Assembly (NCBI RefSeq): GCF_002197755.1
Contig: NZ_NHOT01000001.1
Location: forward strand, 620,001-684,000
Reading direction: 5' to 3'
From: Pedobacter sp. AJM
GTDB taxonomy: Bacteria > Bacteroidota > Bacteroidia > Sphingobacteriales > Sphingobacteriaceae
DNA: 64,000 nucleotides
How positions within the stretch are numbered: position 1 is the stretch's first letter; each line of letters opens with the position of its first letter. Shown here in pieces: positions 9,454-18,066 of this stretch. The notes below the pieces were generated by a model. The model saw nothing but the letters and a program-made list of their open reading frames with translations, searched no databases and had not been told where the DNA came from. The position numbers and the translations under genes were made by a program.

Positions 9454-9583
9454 TGAATGATATAAAGGTTATTTGGTTTAGAAATCTAAATGTAGTAAAA
9501 TCATAAATTAATATTCACATTTTTTTAAATAAAAACGTTAAAAAGACGCTTATTAATTTATGATCCTACTGAAACATTAAATT

Positions 9584-10915
9584 TTAGATGTATCTGTTAA
9601 TTAAATTTTCCAGATATTCTTGTCTGCCACTTCTCACTTCGGGCTCTCCGTTTTCGGCAGCATAGTTTCTTAAATCTTCTAAAGTTAGTTTTCCCTGTTC
9701 AAATTCTGCTCCCTTTCCGCTATCAAAAGAGGCATAACGATCAGTTCTTATTTTTTTGTAATCAGATTTTTGCAGAATGGCGTCAGCAGTAACCAAAGCA
9801 CGTGCAAAAATGTCCATACCGCCTACATGGGCATAAAATAAATCTTTGGGATCTGTAGAGTTACGGCGAATTTTAGCATCAAAATTCACACCACCACCCT
9901 GCAAGCCACCGCCTTCCAGGATAATCAGCATGGCTTCTGTTAACTCGTTAATATCATTTGGAAACTGATCCGTATCCCAGCCATTCTGGTAATCGCCGCG
10001 GTTTGCATCAATTGAACCCAATAAACCACTATCAACCGCAACCTGTAATTCATGCTGAAAAGTATGGCCGGCCAGGGTAGCGTGGTTAACCTCTAGATTT
10101 AATTTAAAATCATTTAATAAATCATACTGCTGTAAAAAGCCTTTAACCGTAGCAGCATCATAATCGTATTGGTGCTTTGAAGGTTCACAAGGCTTAGGCT
10201 CAATAAAGAAGGTACCTTTGAATCCTTGTTTACGGGCATAATCTTTGGCTGTATGTAAAAATTTGGCCAAATGCTCTTGCTCACGTTTCATATTCGTGTT
10301 CAGCAAACTCATGTAGCCCTCTCTACCACCCCAGAACACATAATTTTCACCACCTAAAGCAATTGTAGCATCTAATGCGGCCTTCACCTGTGCAGCACCA
10401 TGTGCCAAAACCTTGAAATCGGGATTGGTAGAAGCGCCATTCATATAACGTTCATGGCTGAATAAATTTGCCGTTCCCCAAAGTAATTTCACACCACTCT
10501 CGGCCTGCTTTTGTTTGGCATATTCAACCAGTGTTTGTAACCTGTTTTCGTTTTCAGCAACATTATTACCATAATCAACCACATCCACATCATGAAAACA
10601 ATAGTAAGGCAACTGCATTTTAGTAATAAATTCAAATGCAGCATCCATTTTGTCTTTAGCCCTTTCAACGGCATCTTTCTTTTCATCCCAAGGGAAAACA
10701 TGGGTGGCACCACCAAAAGGATCTGCCCCGTTTCCGTTAAATGAATGCCAATAGGCACAAGCAAATTTAAAATGCTCATTCATGGTTTTTCCGGCCACTA
10801 CTTTATCAGCATCATACCACCTGAAGGCAAGCGGATTATCACTTTCCAGACCTTCGAATTTAACCTGATCTATACCTTTAAAAAATTCTTTTTCTCCTGT
10901 TACGACGTTTTTCAT
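9584..10915 (-). CDS. xylA: Xylose isomerase
   Basis: A 443-residue TIM-barrel enzyme converting D-xylose to D-xylulose. Family landmarks are [19 protein letters not shown] (about residue 48-66), the catalytic His region YYCFHDVDV (about 104), [17 protein letters not shown] with metal-binding Glu, the [13 protein letters not shown] stretch and GSIDANRGD, then [11 protein letters not shown]. The length and long N-terminus fit class II xylose isomerases. It begins 24 bases after the end of xylB and is co-transcribed with it. Confidence 0.97.
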   Translation of the reverse strand: MKNVVTGEKEFFKGIDQVKFEGLESDNPLAFRWYDADKVVAGKTMNEHFKFACAYWHSFNGNGADPFGGATHVFPWDEKKDAVERAKDKMDAAFEFITKMQLPYYCFHDVDVVDYGNNVAENENRLQTLVEYAKQKQAESGVKLLWGTANLFSHERYMNGASTNPDFKVLAHGAAQVKAALDATIALGGENYVFWGGREGYMSLLNTNMKREQEHLAKFLHTAKDYARKQGFKGTFFIEPKPCEPSKHQYDYDAATVKGFLQQYDLLNDFKLNLEVNHATLAGHTFQHELQVAVDSGLLGSIDANRGDYQNGWDTDQFPNDINELTEAMLIILEGGGLQGGGVNFDAKIRRNSTDPKDLFYAHVGGMDIFARALVTADAILQKSDYKKIRTDRYASFDSGKGAEFEQGKLTLEDLRNYAAENGEPEVRSGRQEYLENLINRYI

Positions 10916-10939
10916 TGTACTCTTAATTTGCGGTTCTGT

Positions 10940-12415
10940 TTATAATAATTTGATTAAAATTTCTTTCCATTCCTGATATACCGTTTCGTATTGATCCGTA
11001 TTTTGGGGGGTTAGGGTTTTAATGACCTGGTGTTGCGTAAAAGCATCTTCAGCACTATTAAAAATTCCGGCACCTATTCCTGCGCCTAATGCCGCACCAA
11101 CACTTCCGTCATTTTCGTATAATTCAACCGGGATACCGGTCACATCAACAAATGTCTGGGCAAATACCTCACTTAAAAATAAGTTGGCCCGGCCTGCCCG
11201 AATTACTTTTGGTTGCATCCCGTTTTCACGCAGGATATCTAAACCGTACCTGAAAGAAAAGGCAATGCCTTCCTGCACTGCGCGGAATATATCAGCCTGC
11301 TGATGAATGTTAAGATCAATACCCAGCAATTGTCCGCCTGTATATTTATTGTTCAGCATGCGTTCTGCCCCGTTTCCAAAAGGAATCACTTTTAAACCCT
11401 TACTGCCAATAGGCGAAGTTGCGGCCAGTGCATTCAATTCCGGATAGCTGGCATTTGGCGCAAAATTGTGTTTTGCCCACCGGTACATGCTGCCGGTTCC
11501 ATTGATGCACAGCAACACGCCTGTATGTTTCTTTTCTTTGGTATAGGTGACATGGGCGAAGGTATTTACCCTTGATTCCTGATCGTAAGTTAACTGATCA
11601 CTTACCCCATAAATAACGCCTGAGGTGCCTGCCGTTGCAGCAACTTCACCTGGCTTAAAAACATTCAGTGATAAGGCATTATTAGGCTGATCACCTGATT
11701 TATATGATACCGGAATGCCGGCTGCAAGCCCAAGCAAAGCCGCGGTTTCATCAAGCAGTTTTCCATGGGATGAAAATAATGGCTTCACTTCCGGAATAAG
11801 ACTTTCTTCAAATCCGTAATATTTCATTAAATCGCTGGAAATCTTATCGTTCTGAAAATCCCAGAAAATCCCTTCTGATAAAGCCGGAATACTGGTAGTG
11901 ATGCTTCCTGTTAATTTCATGGCAATAAAGTCGCCCGGCAACATGATCTTATCAATCTGCCCGAAAACCTCAGGCTCGTTTTCTTTCACCCAAGCCAGTT
12001 TAGAGGCCGTGAAATTGCCCGGAGAATTTAATAAATGTGATAAAGATTTTTCCCGACCAATGGCCTCGAAAGCACCGGCACCGATTTCAACAGCCCTGCT
12101 ATCGCACCAGATGATACTGTCACGCAATACCTGTTGGGCTTTGTCTACCACGACTAAACCATGCATCTGGTAAGCAATGCCGATCGCCCTAATTTCTTTA
12201 GGATCAAAATCAGCTTTAGCATTCACTTTTAATATGGCTTGTTGTACATTTTCCCACCATTCTGCCGGCGATTGTTCTGCCCAACCGTTTCTAACAGATT
12301 TTATCGCTGTTTCCTCGTCAGGATATTGAGCTGTTGCCATACATTTTTGTGTGGCTGTCTCTACAACTGCAACTTTTATAGATGATGTACCAACATCAAT
12401 ACCTAATAAATACAT
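10940..12415 (-). CDS. xylB: Xylulokinase
   Basis: A 491-residue FGGY-family sugar kinase that phosphorylates D-xylulose. The ATP-binding N-terminus MYLLGIDVGTSSIKVAVVE opens the protein; YQMHGLV, the catalytic-base region PGDFIAMKLTG, GTSGVIYG and the C-terminal FGGY-like RAGRANLFLSEVFAQ / GAALGAGIGAG follow. I place the start at the ATG ending at 12415. A frame extension of 26 codons upstream exists, but it would be encoded by the promoter/operator DNA and does not resemble the family. First gene of the xyl operon. Confidence 0.95.
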   Translation of the reverse strand: MYLLGIDVGTSSIKVAVVETATQKCMATAQYPDEETAIKSVRNGWAEQSPAEWWENVQQAILKVNAKADFDPKEIRAIGIAYQMHGLVVVDKAQQVLRDSIIWCDSRAVEIGAGAFEAIGREKSLSHLLNSPGNFTASKLAWVKENEPEVFGQIDKIMLPGDFIAMKLTGSITTSIPALSEGIFWDFQNDKISSDLMKYYGFEESLIPEVKPLFSSHGKLLDETAALLGLAAGIPVSYKSGDQPNNALSLNVFKPGEVAATAGTSGVIYGVSDQLTYDQESRVNTFAHVTYTKEKKHTGVLLCINGTGSMYRWAKHNFAPNASYPELNALAATSPIGSKGLKVIPFGNGAERMLNNKYTGGQLLGIDLNIHQQADIFRAVQEGIAFSFRYGLDILRENGMQPKVIRAGRANLFLSEVFAQTFVDVTGIPVELYENDGSVGAALGAGIGAGIFNSAEDAFTQHQVIKTLTPQNTDQYETVYQEWKEILIKLL

Positions 12416-12446
12416 TCGTTTATAATTGGATTTTTTTAATATTTGG

Positions 12447-12494
12447 TTATGCAAACGGTTGCATAAAGTTAATTGTAAAATTCTGAATCGCAAA
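12447..12494 (-). promoter_or_regulatory. xyl operon promoter overlapped by a LacI-type operator
   Basis: On the minus strand TTTG (12491-12494), a 19-base spacer and TAACTTTA (12464-12471, one base off TAnnTTTG) form a Bacteroidota promoter. The predicted transcription start falls inside an 18-of-20 palindrome at 12447-12466 with core TGCAAACGGTTGCA, whose central CG and TGCAA arms are those of LacI/GalR-family operators. A bound repressor would block initiation. No LacI-type gene is in the window. The initiating ATG of xylB is about 32 bases downstream of the operator. Confidence 0.75.
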
Positions 12495-12641
12495 TTTTTT
12501 ATCTTTTATAATGCTTTTTTTACCTGAAGCGACTGTTAGAGTTCACCTATTAAACCTTGATTTTAAATTTAAAAGATGAATAACACACCAAAGAAGCCAG
12601 TATTGCTGATAATTTATTACTTTAGTTACCATAAAATAAAA

Positions 12642-12980
12642 ATGATGCAACAAATATCCTGGGATGATTTTGAAAAGGTAGAACTCAGAGTCGGAACGAT
12701 TATAGAAGCTTTAGAATTTCCAGAAGCCAGACGTCCCGCATATAAATTACGTGTAGACTTTGGCGAGTTTGGTATAAAAACCAGTAGCGCCCAAATTACC
12801 AAACACTATACCTTAACAGAATTAATGGGCAGGCAAATTATAGGTGTGGTTAATTTCCCAAAGAAACAAATCGGAAAATTTATGTCTGAATTCCTGGTTA
12901 CAGGATTTGCAGATGAAAATGGCGATATTGTATTATCTGCTGTGGAACGTAAAGTTCCCAATGGAAGCAAATTGGTATAA
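12642..12980 (+). CDS. csaA: tRNA-binding-domain protein CsaA
   Basis: About 112 residues forming a single OB-fold tRNA-binding domain, the fold also found at the C-terminus of MetRS and in Arc1p. The pattern DFEKVELRVGTIIEA, then LRVDFG, KTSSAQIT, LMGRQIIGVVNFP and SEFLVTGFA is the CsaA family pattern; CsaA of Bacillus acts as a chaperone in export. An in-frame ATG lies 66 bases earlier at 12576, but the extra 22 residues are unlike the family, so I start at 12642 (ATGATG; either Met is possible). It stands alone and is divergent from xylB. Confidence 0.88.
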   Translation: MMQQISWDDFEKVELRVGTIIEALEFPEARRPAYKLRVDFGEFGIKTSSAQITKHYTLTELMGRQIIGVVNFPKKQIGKFMSEFLVTGFADENGDIVLSAVERKVPNGSKLV

Positions 12981-13011
12981 GTTGGCGAGGCAGATTTTAT
13001 ACTTTTCTTAA

Positions 13012-13252
13012 GCGGGAACCATTTTACAATCTATATTTCCCGCAGATCAATGAGATTCACGCAGATTCTTAATTACCTGAAATATCTCAACATCTTCTTT
13101 TATCCGCGAGATCTCCGCTAATCAGCGGAAACCTTTTACAATTTATATTCCCTGCAGATCAAAGTGATGTACGCAGATTGCTAATGGCCTGAAACAAAAC
13201 CCTACTTTAATCCGCGAGATCTCCGCTAATCAGCGGGAACCTTTTTACATAT
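13012..13252. repeat. Tandem dispersed repeat, family A, without a gene
   Basis: Two near-complete units plus a third start are seen, beginning with GCGGGAACC or GCGGAAACC at 13012, 13125 and 13233 (periods 113 and 108). Each unit contains CCCGCAGATC or CCTGCAGATC, an ACGCAGATT and ends in ATCCGCGAGATCTCCGCTAATCA. The same family in the same orientation occurs at 28861-29050 before the GxxExxY gene. The stretch 12981-13286 holds no coding region; it ends in the tadA promoter. Confidence 0.85.
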
Positions 13253-13274
13253 TAAATCAGCCTTAAAGATTCTC

Positions 13275-13282
13275 TATATTTG
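13275..13282 (+). promoter_or_regulatory. -7 element of tadA, leaderless arrangement
   Basis: TATATTTG fits TAnnTTTG exactly and ends four bases before the ATG, so the expected transcription start is at or next to the A of the start codon. No good -33 TTG was seen at 17-23 bases. Confidence 0.6.
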
Positions 13283-13286
13283 CTTC

Positions 13287-13754
13287 ATGAGTTTTTACAA
13301 TTTCGATGACACTGATTCAGGTGAAGAAGATATCCATTACATGAAGCTGGCTTTAGAAGAGGCTAAAAAGGCATTGGCCGAAGATGAAATTCCCATTGGT
13401 GCTATTGTGGTGAGTAAAAACCGGATTATTGGACGGGGTTATAATTTAACAGAACGCTTTAACGATGTAACTGCACATGCTGAAATGCAGGCTTTCACTT
13501 CTGCAGCGCAAACCATTGGCGGTAAATATCTAAAAGATTGCACGTTATATGTAACGATTGAACCCTGTGTGATGTGTGCCGGGGCCAGTTACTGGACACA
13601 AATCAGCAGGATTGTGTATGGTGCACGGGAAGAAAAACGAGGTTTTATTTCTAAGGGGTCAAACCTCCTTCATCCAAAAACAATTTTGAAAGGAGGCGTA
13701 TTGGCAGATGAATGTTCCTTATTGATGAAAAATTTCTTTGCCAGAAAACGTTAA
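13287..13754 (+). CDS. tadA: tRNA-specific adenosine deaminase
   Basis: A 155-residue zinc deaminase with H64-A-E66 in VTAHAEMQAF and P93-C94-x-x-C97 in EPCVMCAGA, the zinc and catalytic residues of the cytidine/adenosine deaminase fold. TadA changes A34 to inosine in tRNA-Arg. The surrounding IPIGAIVV, GRGYN and RIVYGAREEKRGF segments fit TadA rather than other deaminases. The N-terminal 15 residues are acidic and variable. It follows the family A repeat and appears to have its own leaderless promoter. Confidence 0.92.
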   Translation: MSFYNFDDTDSGEEDIHYMKLALEEAKKALAEDEIPIGAIVVSKNRIIGRGYNLTERFNDVTAHAEMQAFTSAAQTIGGKYLKDCTLYVTIEPCVMCAGASYWTQISRIVYGAREEKRGFISKGSNLLHPKTILKGGVLADECSLLMKNFFARKR

Positions 13755-13855
13755 TTTTCAAATCTATTTTACGCATATTTTATTCTGATCAGGCTTTTAC
13801 GAAAGTGAATACCATTTGATGATAATAACATGAACAAATCTTAACCTACGAATGT

Positions 13856-13863
13856 TATATTTG
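13856..13863 (+). promoter_or_regulatory. -7 element of sodA
   Basis: TATATTTG is a perfect TAnnTTTG motif 35 bases before the sodA ATG. The -33 partner is not obvious. Confidence 0.55.
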
Positions 13864-13898
13864 CTCAACAAACATTTTTAAATTTAAAACATAAAACT

Positions 13899-14507
13899 AT
13901 GGCTTTTGAATTACCAGCGTTACATTACGCTACAGACGCATTAGAACCGTATATTGATAAAACTACCATGGAAATCCACCATGATAAACATCATCAGGCT
14001 TACGTAACGAACTTAAACAAAGCTGTTGAAGGCAAACCTGAAGCAAATTTAAGTATCGAAGAAATTGTTAAAAACATTTCAAAATATCCTGCTGCTGTTA
14101 GAAACAATGGCGGTGGTCATTATAATCACTCTTTGTTCTGGAACGTTTTAGGTCCGAACAAAGGTGGCGAGCCTACTGGCGATTTAGCTAAAGCGATTAA
14201 TGAAACTTTTGGTTCATTTGCTGAATTAAAAACTAAATTACAGGAAGCTGGTGCAACCCGTTTTGGATCAGGCTGGGCCTGGTTATCTGTTGGTGCGGAT
14301 AAAAAACTTCAGGTTTCATCTACACCAAACCAGGATAATCCTTTAATGGATGTTGCTGAAGTAAAAGGCACACCTATTTTCGGTATCGATGTTTGGGAGC
14401 ATGCGTACTACTTAAAATATCAGAATAAACGCCCGGATTACTTAGCTGCCATCTGGAACGCAGTAAACTGGGATGCTGTTGCAGAACTTTACAAAAAAGC
14501 ATTGTAA
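13899..14507 (+). CDS. sodA: Superoxide dismutase, Mn (or Mn/Fe) type
   Basis: A 202-residue cytoplasmic superoxide dismutase. The four metal ligands are H27 (MEIHHDKH), H77 ([11 protein letters not shown]), D164 and H168 ([15 protein letters not shown]). Glycine at 73 before the YNHS motif and glutamine in NQDNP (about 145) are the pattern of Mn enzymes, although cambialistic enzymes in Bacteroidota can look alike. It converts superoxide to hydrogen peroxide, the molecule sensed by the OxyR encoded nearby. It has its own -7 element and a clear terminator. Confidence 0.96.
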   Translation: MAFELPALHYATDALEPYIDKTTMEIHHDKHHQAYVTNLNKAVEGKPEANLSIEEIVKNISKYPAAVRNNGGGHYNHSLFWNVLGPNKGGEPTGDLAKAINETFGSFAELKTKLQEAGATRFGSGWAWLSVGADKKLQVSSTPNQDNPLMDVAEVKGTPIFGIDVWEHAYYLKYQNKRPDYLAAIWNAVNWDAVAELYKKAL

Positions 14508-14529
14508 GCAAATCCATTTAAATCAGTGA

Positions 14530-14566
14530 GAAAGTCCCGGCATTAAAAATCGGGACTTTCTTGTTT
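14530..14566 (+). terminator. Terminator after sodA
   Basis: A 10-bp stem GAAAGTCCCG (14530-14539) with CGGGACTTTC (14551-14560) is followed by TTGTTTT. Confidence 0.88.
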
Positions 14567-14607
14567 TAAGATAATTACCTAACTTTACAGCTATTAAAAC
14601 ATTCAAA

Positions 14608-15069
14608 ATGAAGCGGGTTATATTTTTACTCTTTATATTAGTTGGGATCAGTGGCTTGGTAAATGCACAACAAAATAAGGTTCCTACACCAGACGAGATT
14701 GCTAAAAAAAATGTAGATGATTTAGATAAAAGATTAAAACTAAACGATACGCAAAAAAGCGTTATTTATCGTTTTACCTTTAATCAGGCCAAGGAACAGG
14801 CAGATCTTATTAAAAGACAACAAGCTGGTAATTCACGTGAAGACGATGTTGACAAATTTTATAAACTGCAAAACGAAACCTCCAAAAATATCCGTAACGT
14901 ATTAAAAGGTGAGCAACAAGCCGAATATGATAAGGTAATTGAAGAACGTTTGAGCGGTAAATCAGCTAAAGGAAAAAATAAGAAAAAGAAAAAAAGCGAT
15001 GAAGAAGAAGTTCAGGGTGATATCAAAGGTCTTCTTTCTGCACCTCCATTAGAACAACAAAAGCAATAA
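14608..15069 (+). CDS. Small secreted protein, Spy/CpxP-like composition
   Basis: The 153-residue protein has a signal peptide ending near VNAQ (residues 1-21). The mature part is helical and highly charged: KRLKLNDTQKSVIYRFTFNQ at about 42-60 and LKGEQQAEYDKVIEERL at about 97-113 are the paired LTxxQ-like helices seen in periplasmic Spy/CpxP proteins and in many Bacteroidota DUF proteins. A lysine block (about 120-130) follows. The function is not known; a role in envelope stress is only a guess from shape. It lies between sodA and the convergent oxyR. Confidence 0.65.
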   Translation: MKRVIFLLFILVGISGLVNAQQNKVPTPDEIAKKNVDDLDKRLKLNDTQKSVIYRFTFNQAKEQADLIKRQQAGNSREDDVDKFYKLQNETSKNIRNVLKGEQQAEYDKVIEERLSGKSAKGKNKKKKKSDEEEVQGDIKGLLSAPPLEQQKQ

Positions 15070-15111
15070 TCGTAATCATAAGGTTCCTCAAGAAATAATA
15101 CTTTTATTCGT

Positions 15112-15155
15112 CATTGCGAGATGGCTTTTTCAGCAACGAAGTATCTTTCCTATCA
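15112..15155. repeat. Fragment of a dispersed CGTCATTGCGAG repeat
   Basis: The stretch begins CGTCATTGCGAG and goes on GCAACGAAGTATCTTTCC, which resembles a repeat widespread in intergenic DNA of many bacteria (CGTCATTGCGAG...ACGAAGCAATCT). Only one arm is seen. Its 15070-15255 surroundings hold no gene. Confidence 0.4.
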
Positions 15156-15255
15156 GGGAATCCTGCAAAATAGATTCTTAATCAAAGCGTTGACTGCGAT
15201 AAAGATTCTTCCTATATGATCAATACCATTCCAAAGTTTTTAACAGTGCTGGATA

Positions 15256-16188
15256 TTAAATCCCAACAATATCCTTTTTTTTCTTTTGCTTCATGGTTTT
15301 AGGAATGATGGCTAAAATTTCCTCTTTTAAAGCATTCAGCATCCGCTTTTTGATAAAGTTTTTATGTGTAACCAAGCTGATCTCCCTCACTGGTTCAGGC
15401 GATTTGAAATGACGTATTTTCGCGGTTTGTTTCACACTTAACTCGGCAATAGCCAACTCAGGCAGCAAGGTTGCACCACCGTTTAAATCAACCATTCTGA
15501 TCAATGTTTCTACGCTTCCTGTATTGTATTCCAAGCCCTGCATCCTGTTGTTTTTGGTAGACCGGCAAATATTTAAAACCTGGTTGCGCATACAATGTCC
15601 TTCGTTCAACAGCCAGATGTTTTCCTCGTTCAGGTCATCGGCATCAACTGCTTTCTTTCTATACAGCTTGCTATTTTTGCTGATATAACTTACAAAATTC
15701 TCATAGTACAGTGGTGTTTCAGAAATATGAGGATCTGTTAATGGCGTAGCCAAAATGCCGCAATCCAAAACACCTGTTTTAAGGTGGTGAACAATATCTT
15801 CAGTGGTATATTCCCAAATCAATAATTTAAGATCAGGATATTTTTCCAGCATGGCTGAAATCACCTCAGGTAATAGATAAGGAGCAATAGTAGGGATGAC
15901 ACCTATTTTAAGTTCTCCTAAAACATCTTGCTGCTGACTACTAATCAGTTCTTTCACCTTTCCGCTTTCCTGTAGAATTATCCTGGCTTGCGCGATTATC
16001 TGCGCACCAATTTCTGTTGGGAAAACGGGTTGTTTACTGCGGTCAAATATTTTAACACTTAACATTTCTTCCAGCTTTTGAACTTGCATACTTAGCGTGG
16101 GCTGCGTCACAAAACATTTTTCGGCAGCAGTGACAAAACTTCTGTAAGTATCAACAGCAACAATATATTCAAGCTGAACTAAAGTCAT
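15256..16188 (-). CDS. oxyR: Peroxide-sensing LysR-type regulator OxyR
   Basis: A 310-residue LysR-family protein. The winged helix-turn-helix is in residues 1-60 (SFVTAAEKCFVTQPTLSMQVQKLE). The effector domain carries GHCMRNQVLNIC with cysteines at 199 and 208, the same positions and spacing as the redox-active Cys199/Cys208 pair of E. coli OxyR, so peroxide sensing by a disulfide is very likely. Near neighbours are sodA and a periplasmic protein; no catalase or ahpC gene is in the window. The last residues are a lysine-rich tail. Confidence 0.93.
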   Translation of the reverse strand: MTLVQLEYIVAVDTYRSFVTAAEKCFVTQPTLSMQVQKLEEMLSVKIFDRSKQPVFPTEIGAQIIAQARIILQESGKVKELISSQQQDVLGELKIGVIPTIAPYLLPEVISAMLEKYPDLKLLIWEYTTEDIVHHLKTGVLDCGILATPLTDPHISETPLYYENFVSYISKNSKLYRKKAVDADDLNEENIWLLNEGHCMRNQVLNICRSTKNNRMQGLEYNTGSVETLIRMVDLNGGATLLPELAIAELSVKQTAKIRHFKSPEPVREISLVTHKNFIKKRMLNALKEEILAIIPKTMKQKKKKDIVGI

Positions 16189-16239
16189 ATCATAGAAATT
16201 GATTTATTTATTCAAAGATATAAATTTTAACTATAGCGG

Positions 16240-16290
16240 GAAATGATTGATGGATGGAATGAGTAAATGATAGCATGAAGAAATATTTAA
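16240..16290. repeat. Degenerate GAATGA/GATGG repeat upstream of oxyR
   Basis: The stretch AAATGATTGATGGATGGAATGAG followed by TAAATGATAGCATGAAG is built from loose ATGA/ATGG words. It resembles the clearer tandem array at 57574-57640, also just upstream of a minus-strand gene. The similarity is judged by eye. Confidence 0.4.
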
Positions 16291-16375
16291 CTGATCGGTT
16301 TATGACAAATAGCTATACTCCATACCTTAACATGCTCTCATTTAAAATTCTTCATTTCAATTATTTTCTAATTTT

Positions 16376-17302
16376 TTAATCCCTGCTTTTAAAATCTTCG
16401 TATGCCAATGCAATTCCTTCCCTCAATTCAACCTGATGTTTCCAGCCTAAATCATGCAGTTTGGTCACATCCATCAGCTTTCTGGGTGTTCCATCAGGCT
16501 TGGTCTTATCAAAAACCAGTTCGCCATCATAGCCTAAAACATCTTTGATCAGCAACGCCAAATCTTTGATCGTTAAATCATGACCTGTACCAATATTGAT
16601 TAGATGAGGTTCATTGTATGTTTGCATCAGAAAGTAACAGGCATCAGCCAGGTCATCAGCAAACAAAAACTCCCGCATTGGCGACCCTGATCCCCAAACC
16701 ACTACTTCTTTTGCATCATTTACTTTCGCTTCATGAATTTTCCGGATCAGCGCAGGTAAAACGTGTGAATTTTGGGGATGATAATTATCATGATAACCAT
16801 ATAAATTAGTTGGCATAACGGAGATAAAATTAGCGCCATACTGATCACGGTATGCATCGCACATTTTGATACCGGCAATTTTTGCAATGGCATAAGGCTC
16901 GTTGGTTTCCTCTAAAGTTCCGGTGAGCAGATAATCTTCTTTTAAAGGCTGTGGTGCCAATTTGGGATAAATACAACTCGAGCCTAAAAACATTAGCTTT
17001 TTAACCTGATTAAGGTAAGCATGGTGGATAACATTATTTTGGATAGCTAAATTGTCATAAAGAAAATCTGCCCGGTAAGTATTATTCGCTACAATACCAC
17101 CAACTTTCGCAGCAGCCAGAAAAACGTAATCAGGTTTTTCAACAGCAAAAAAATCAGCCACCGCCTGTTGGTTCCGAAGATCCAGCTCAGCAGACGTTCT
17201 GGTAATGATGTTGCTATATCCCTCTTTAACCAGTTTCCGGTAAATGGCAGATCCCACCATTCCACGATGCCCGGCTACATATATTTTTGCGTTCTTTTCC
17301 AC
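16376..17302 (-). CDS. fcl: GDP-L-fucose synthase
   Basis: A 308-residue extended short-chain dehydrogenase that turns GDP-4-keto-6-deoxymannose into GDP-L-fucose for surface sugars. It shows the Rossmann turn [10 protein letters not shown] near the start, the catalytic serine in [10 protein letters not shown]-x-x-x-K in PYAIAKIAG, and NLYGYHDNY with [13 protein letters not shown] take GTG at 17300-17302 as start, because the seven codons before it (from a TTG) overlap the promoter -7 element. The usual partner gene gmd is not in the window. It is divergent from trmB. Confidence 0.93.
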   Translation of the reverse strand: MEKNAKIYVAGHRGMVGSAIYRKLVKEGYSNIITRTSAELDLRNQQAVADFFAVEKPDYVFLAAAKVGGIVANNTYRADFLYDNLAIQNNVIHHAYLNQVKKLMFLGSSCIYPKLAPQPLKEDYLLTGTLEETNEPYAIAKIAGIKMCDAYRDQYGANFISVMPTNLYGYHDNYHPQNSHVLPALIRKIHEAKVNDAKEVVVWGSGSPMREFLFADDLADACYFLMQTYNEPHLINIGTGHDLTIKDLALLIKDVLGYDGELVFDKTKPDGTPRKLMDVTKLHDLGWKHQVELREGIALAYEDFKSRD

Positions 17303-17320
17303 AGTTATTTTTATAGGCCA

Positions 17321-17328
17321 CAAAAATA
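17321..17328 (-). promoter_or_regulatory. -7 element of fcl
   Basis: On the minus strand the bases read TATTTTTG, a perfect TAnnTTTG, ending 18 bases before the GTG start. It decides the start: an upstream TTG codon overlaps this element. No clear -33 was seen. Confidence 0.55.
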
Positions 17329-17391
17329 CAATTCCTTGATAAGAATGGCATTAATCTTTCTGTCAAAAGAACTTCGATATTGATTTAATTG

Positions 17392-17399
17392 TATTTTTG
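17392..17399 (+). promoter_or_regulatory. -7 element of trmB
   Basis: TATTTTTG matches the consensus and lies 16 bases before the TTG start chosen for trmB, making the upstream in-frame TTG at 17389 an unlikely start. With the fcl element it forms a divergent promoter region of about 80 bases. Confidence 0.55.
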
Positions 17400-17415
17400 C
17401 AGAAAAATTAAACTT

Positions 17416-18066
17416 TTGGGTAAAGATAAACTTAGGCGTTTTGCAGAGATCGAAACCTTTGCAAACGTATATCAATTAGAAGAAGGCAAAGTATTAAAGG
17501 GAAATTGGGCAGCTCATCATTTCAAAAATACCAATCCGGTGGTGCTCGAACTCGCTTGTGGTAAAGGCGAATATTCCGTAAACCTGGCCAGGTTATTCCC
17601 GGATAAAAATTTCATCGGTATCGATTATAAAGGTAACCGCATCTGGCGTGGTGCCAAAACCGCTATTGAAGAAAGCATTGATAACGTTGCATTTCTGAGA
17701 ATACAGATCGAAAATATCCTCGAGTATTTTGCAGAAGGTGAAATTGATGAAATCTGGATTACTTTTCCTGATCCTCAGCCACAGGATAGCCGGGAAAAAA
17801 AACGACTCACCTTTCCCGCATTTTTGAACCGATATAAACAGGTCTTGAAACCAGGTGGATGTGTAAACCTGAAAACAGATAACGACCAGCTTTATGCCTA
17901 CACTGTTGAAAAAACAACAGCGTTAGGTTTGATCGTGCACAAAAATACGGATCATCTGTACACTTCGGAGTTTGCTGATGATGTATTATCGATCAAAACT
18001 TATTACGAAAAGAAATACTTATTACACGATAAAAACATCAATTACATCCAATTTTCATTTGAGTAA
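17416..18066 (+). CDS. trmB: tRNA (guanine-N7)-methyltransferase
   Basis: A 216-residue SAM-dependent enzyme methylating G46 in tRNA. The SAM-binding LELACGKGEYSVNLA (about 45-60), FIGIDYKGNR and the conserved WITFPDPQPQDSREKKRL (about 115-133) identify TrmB. I start at TTG 17416, giving the N-terminus GKDKLRRFAEIETF expected for the family; the further upstream TTG would overlap the promoter. The stop codon overlaps the next ATG by one base (TAATG), so translation of the two is probably coupled. Confidence 0.92.
   Translation: MGKDKLRRFAEIETFANVYQLEEGKVLKGNWAAHHFKNTNPVVLELACGKGEYSVNLARLFPDKNFIGIDYKGNRIWRGAKTAIEESIDNVAFLRIQIENILEYFAEGEIDEIWITFPDPQPQDSREKKRLTFPAFLNRYKQVLKPGGCVNLKTDNDQLYAYTVEKTTALGLIVHKNTDHLYTSEFADDVLSIKTYYEKKYLLHDKNINYIQFSFE

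Noticed and set aside
12416..12493. In-frame 26-codon extension of xylB
   Set aside because: It is encoded by the promoter and operator and does not resemble FGGY kinases, which start at MYLLGIDVGTSS here.
17303..17323. Upstream TTG as fcl start
   Set aside because: It overlaps the minus-strand TATTTTTG element; the GTG at 17300-17302 gives the usual start.
17389..17415. Upstream TTG as trmB start
   Set aside because: It overlaps the TATTTTTG promoter element, and the family N-terminus begins at GKDKLRRF.
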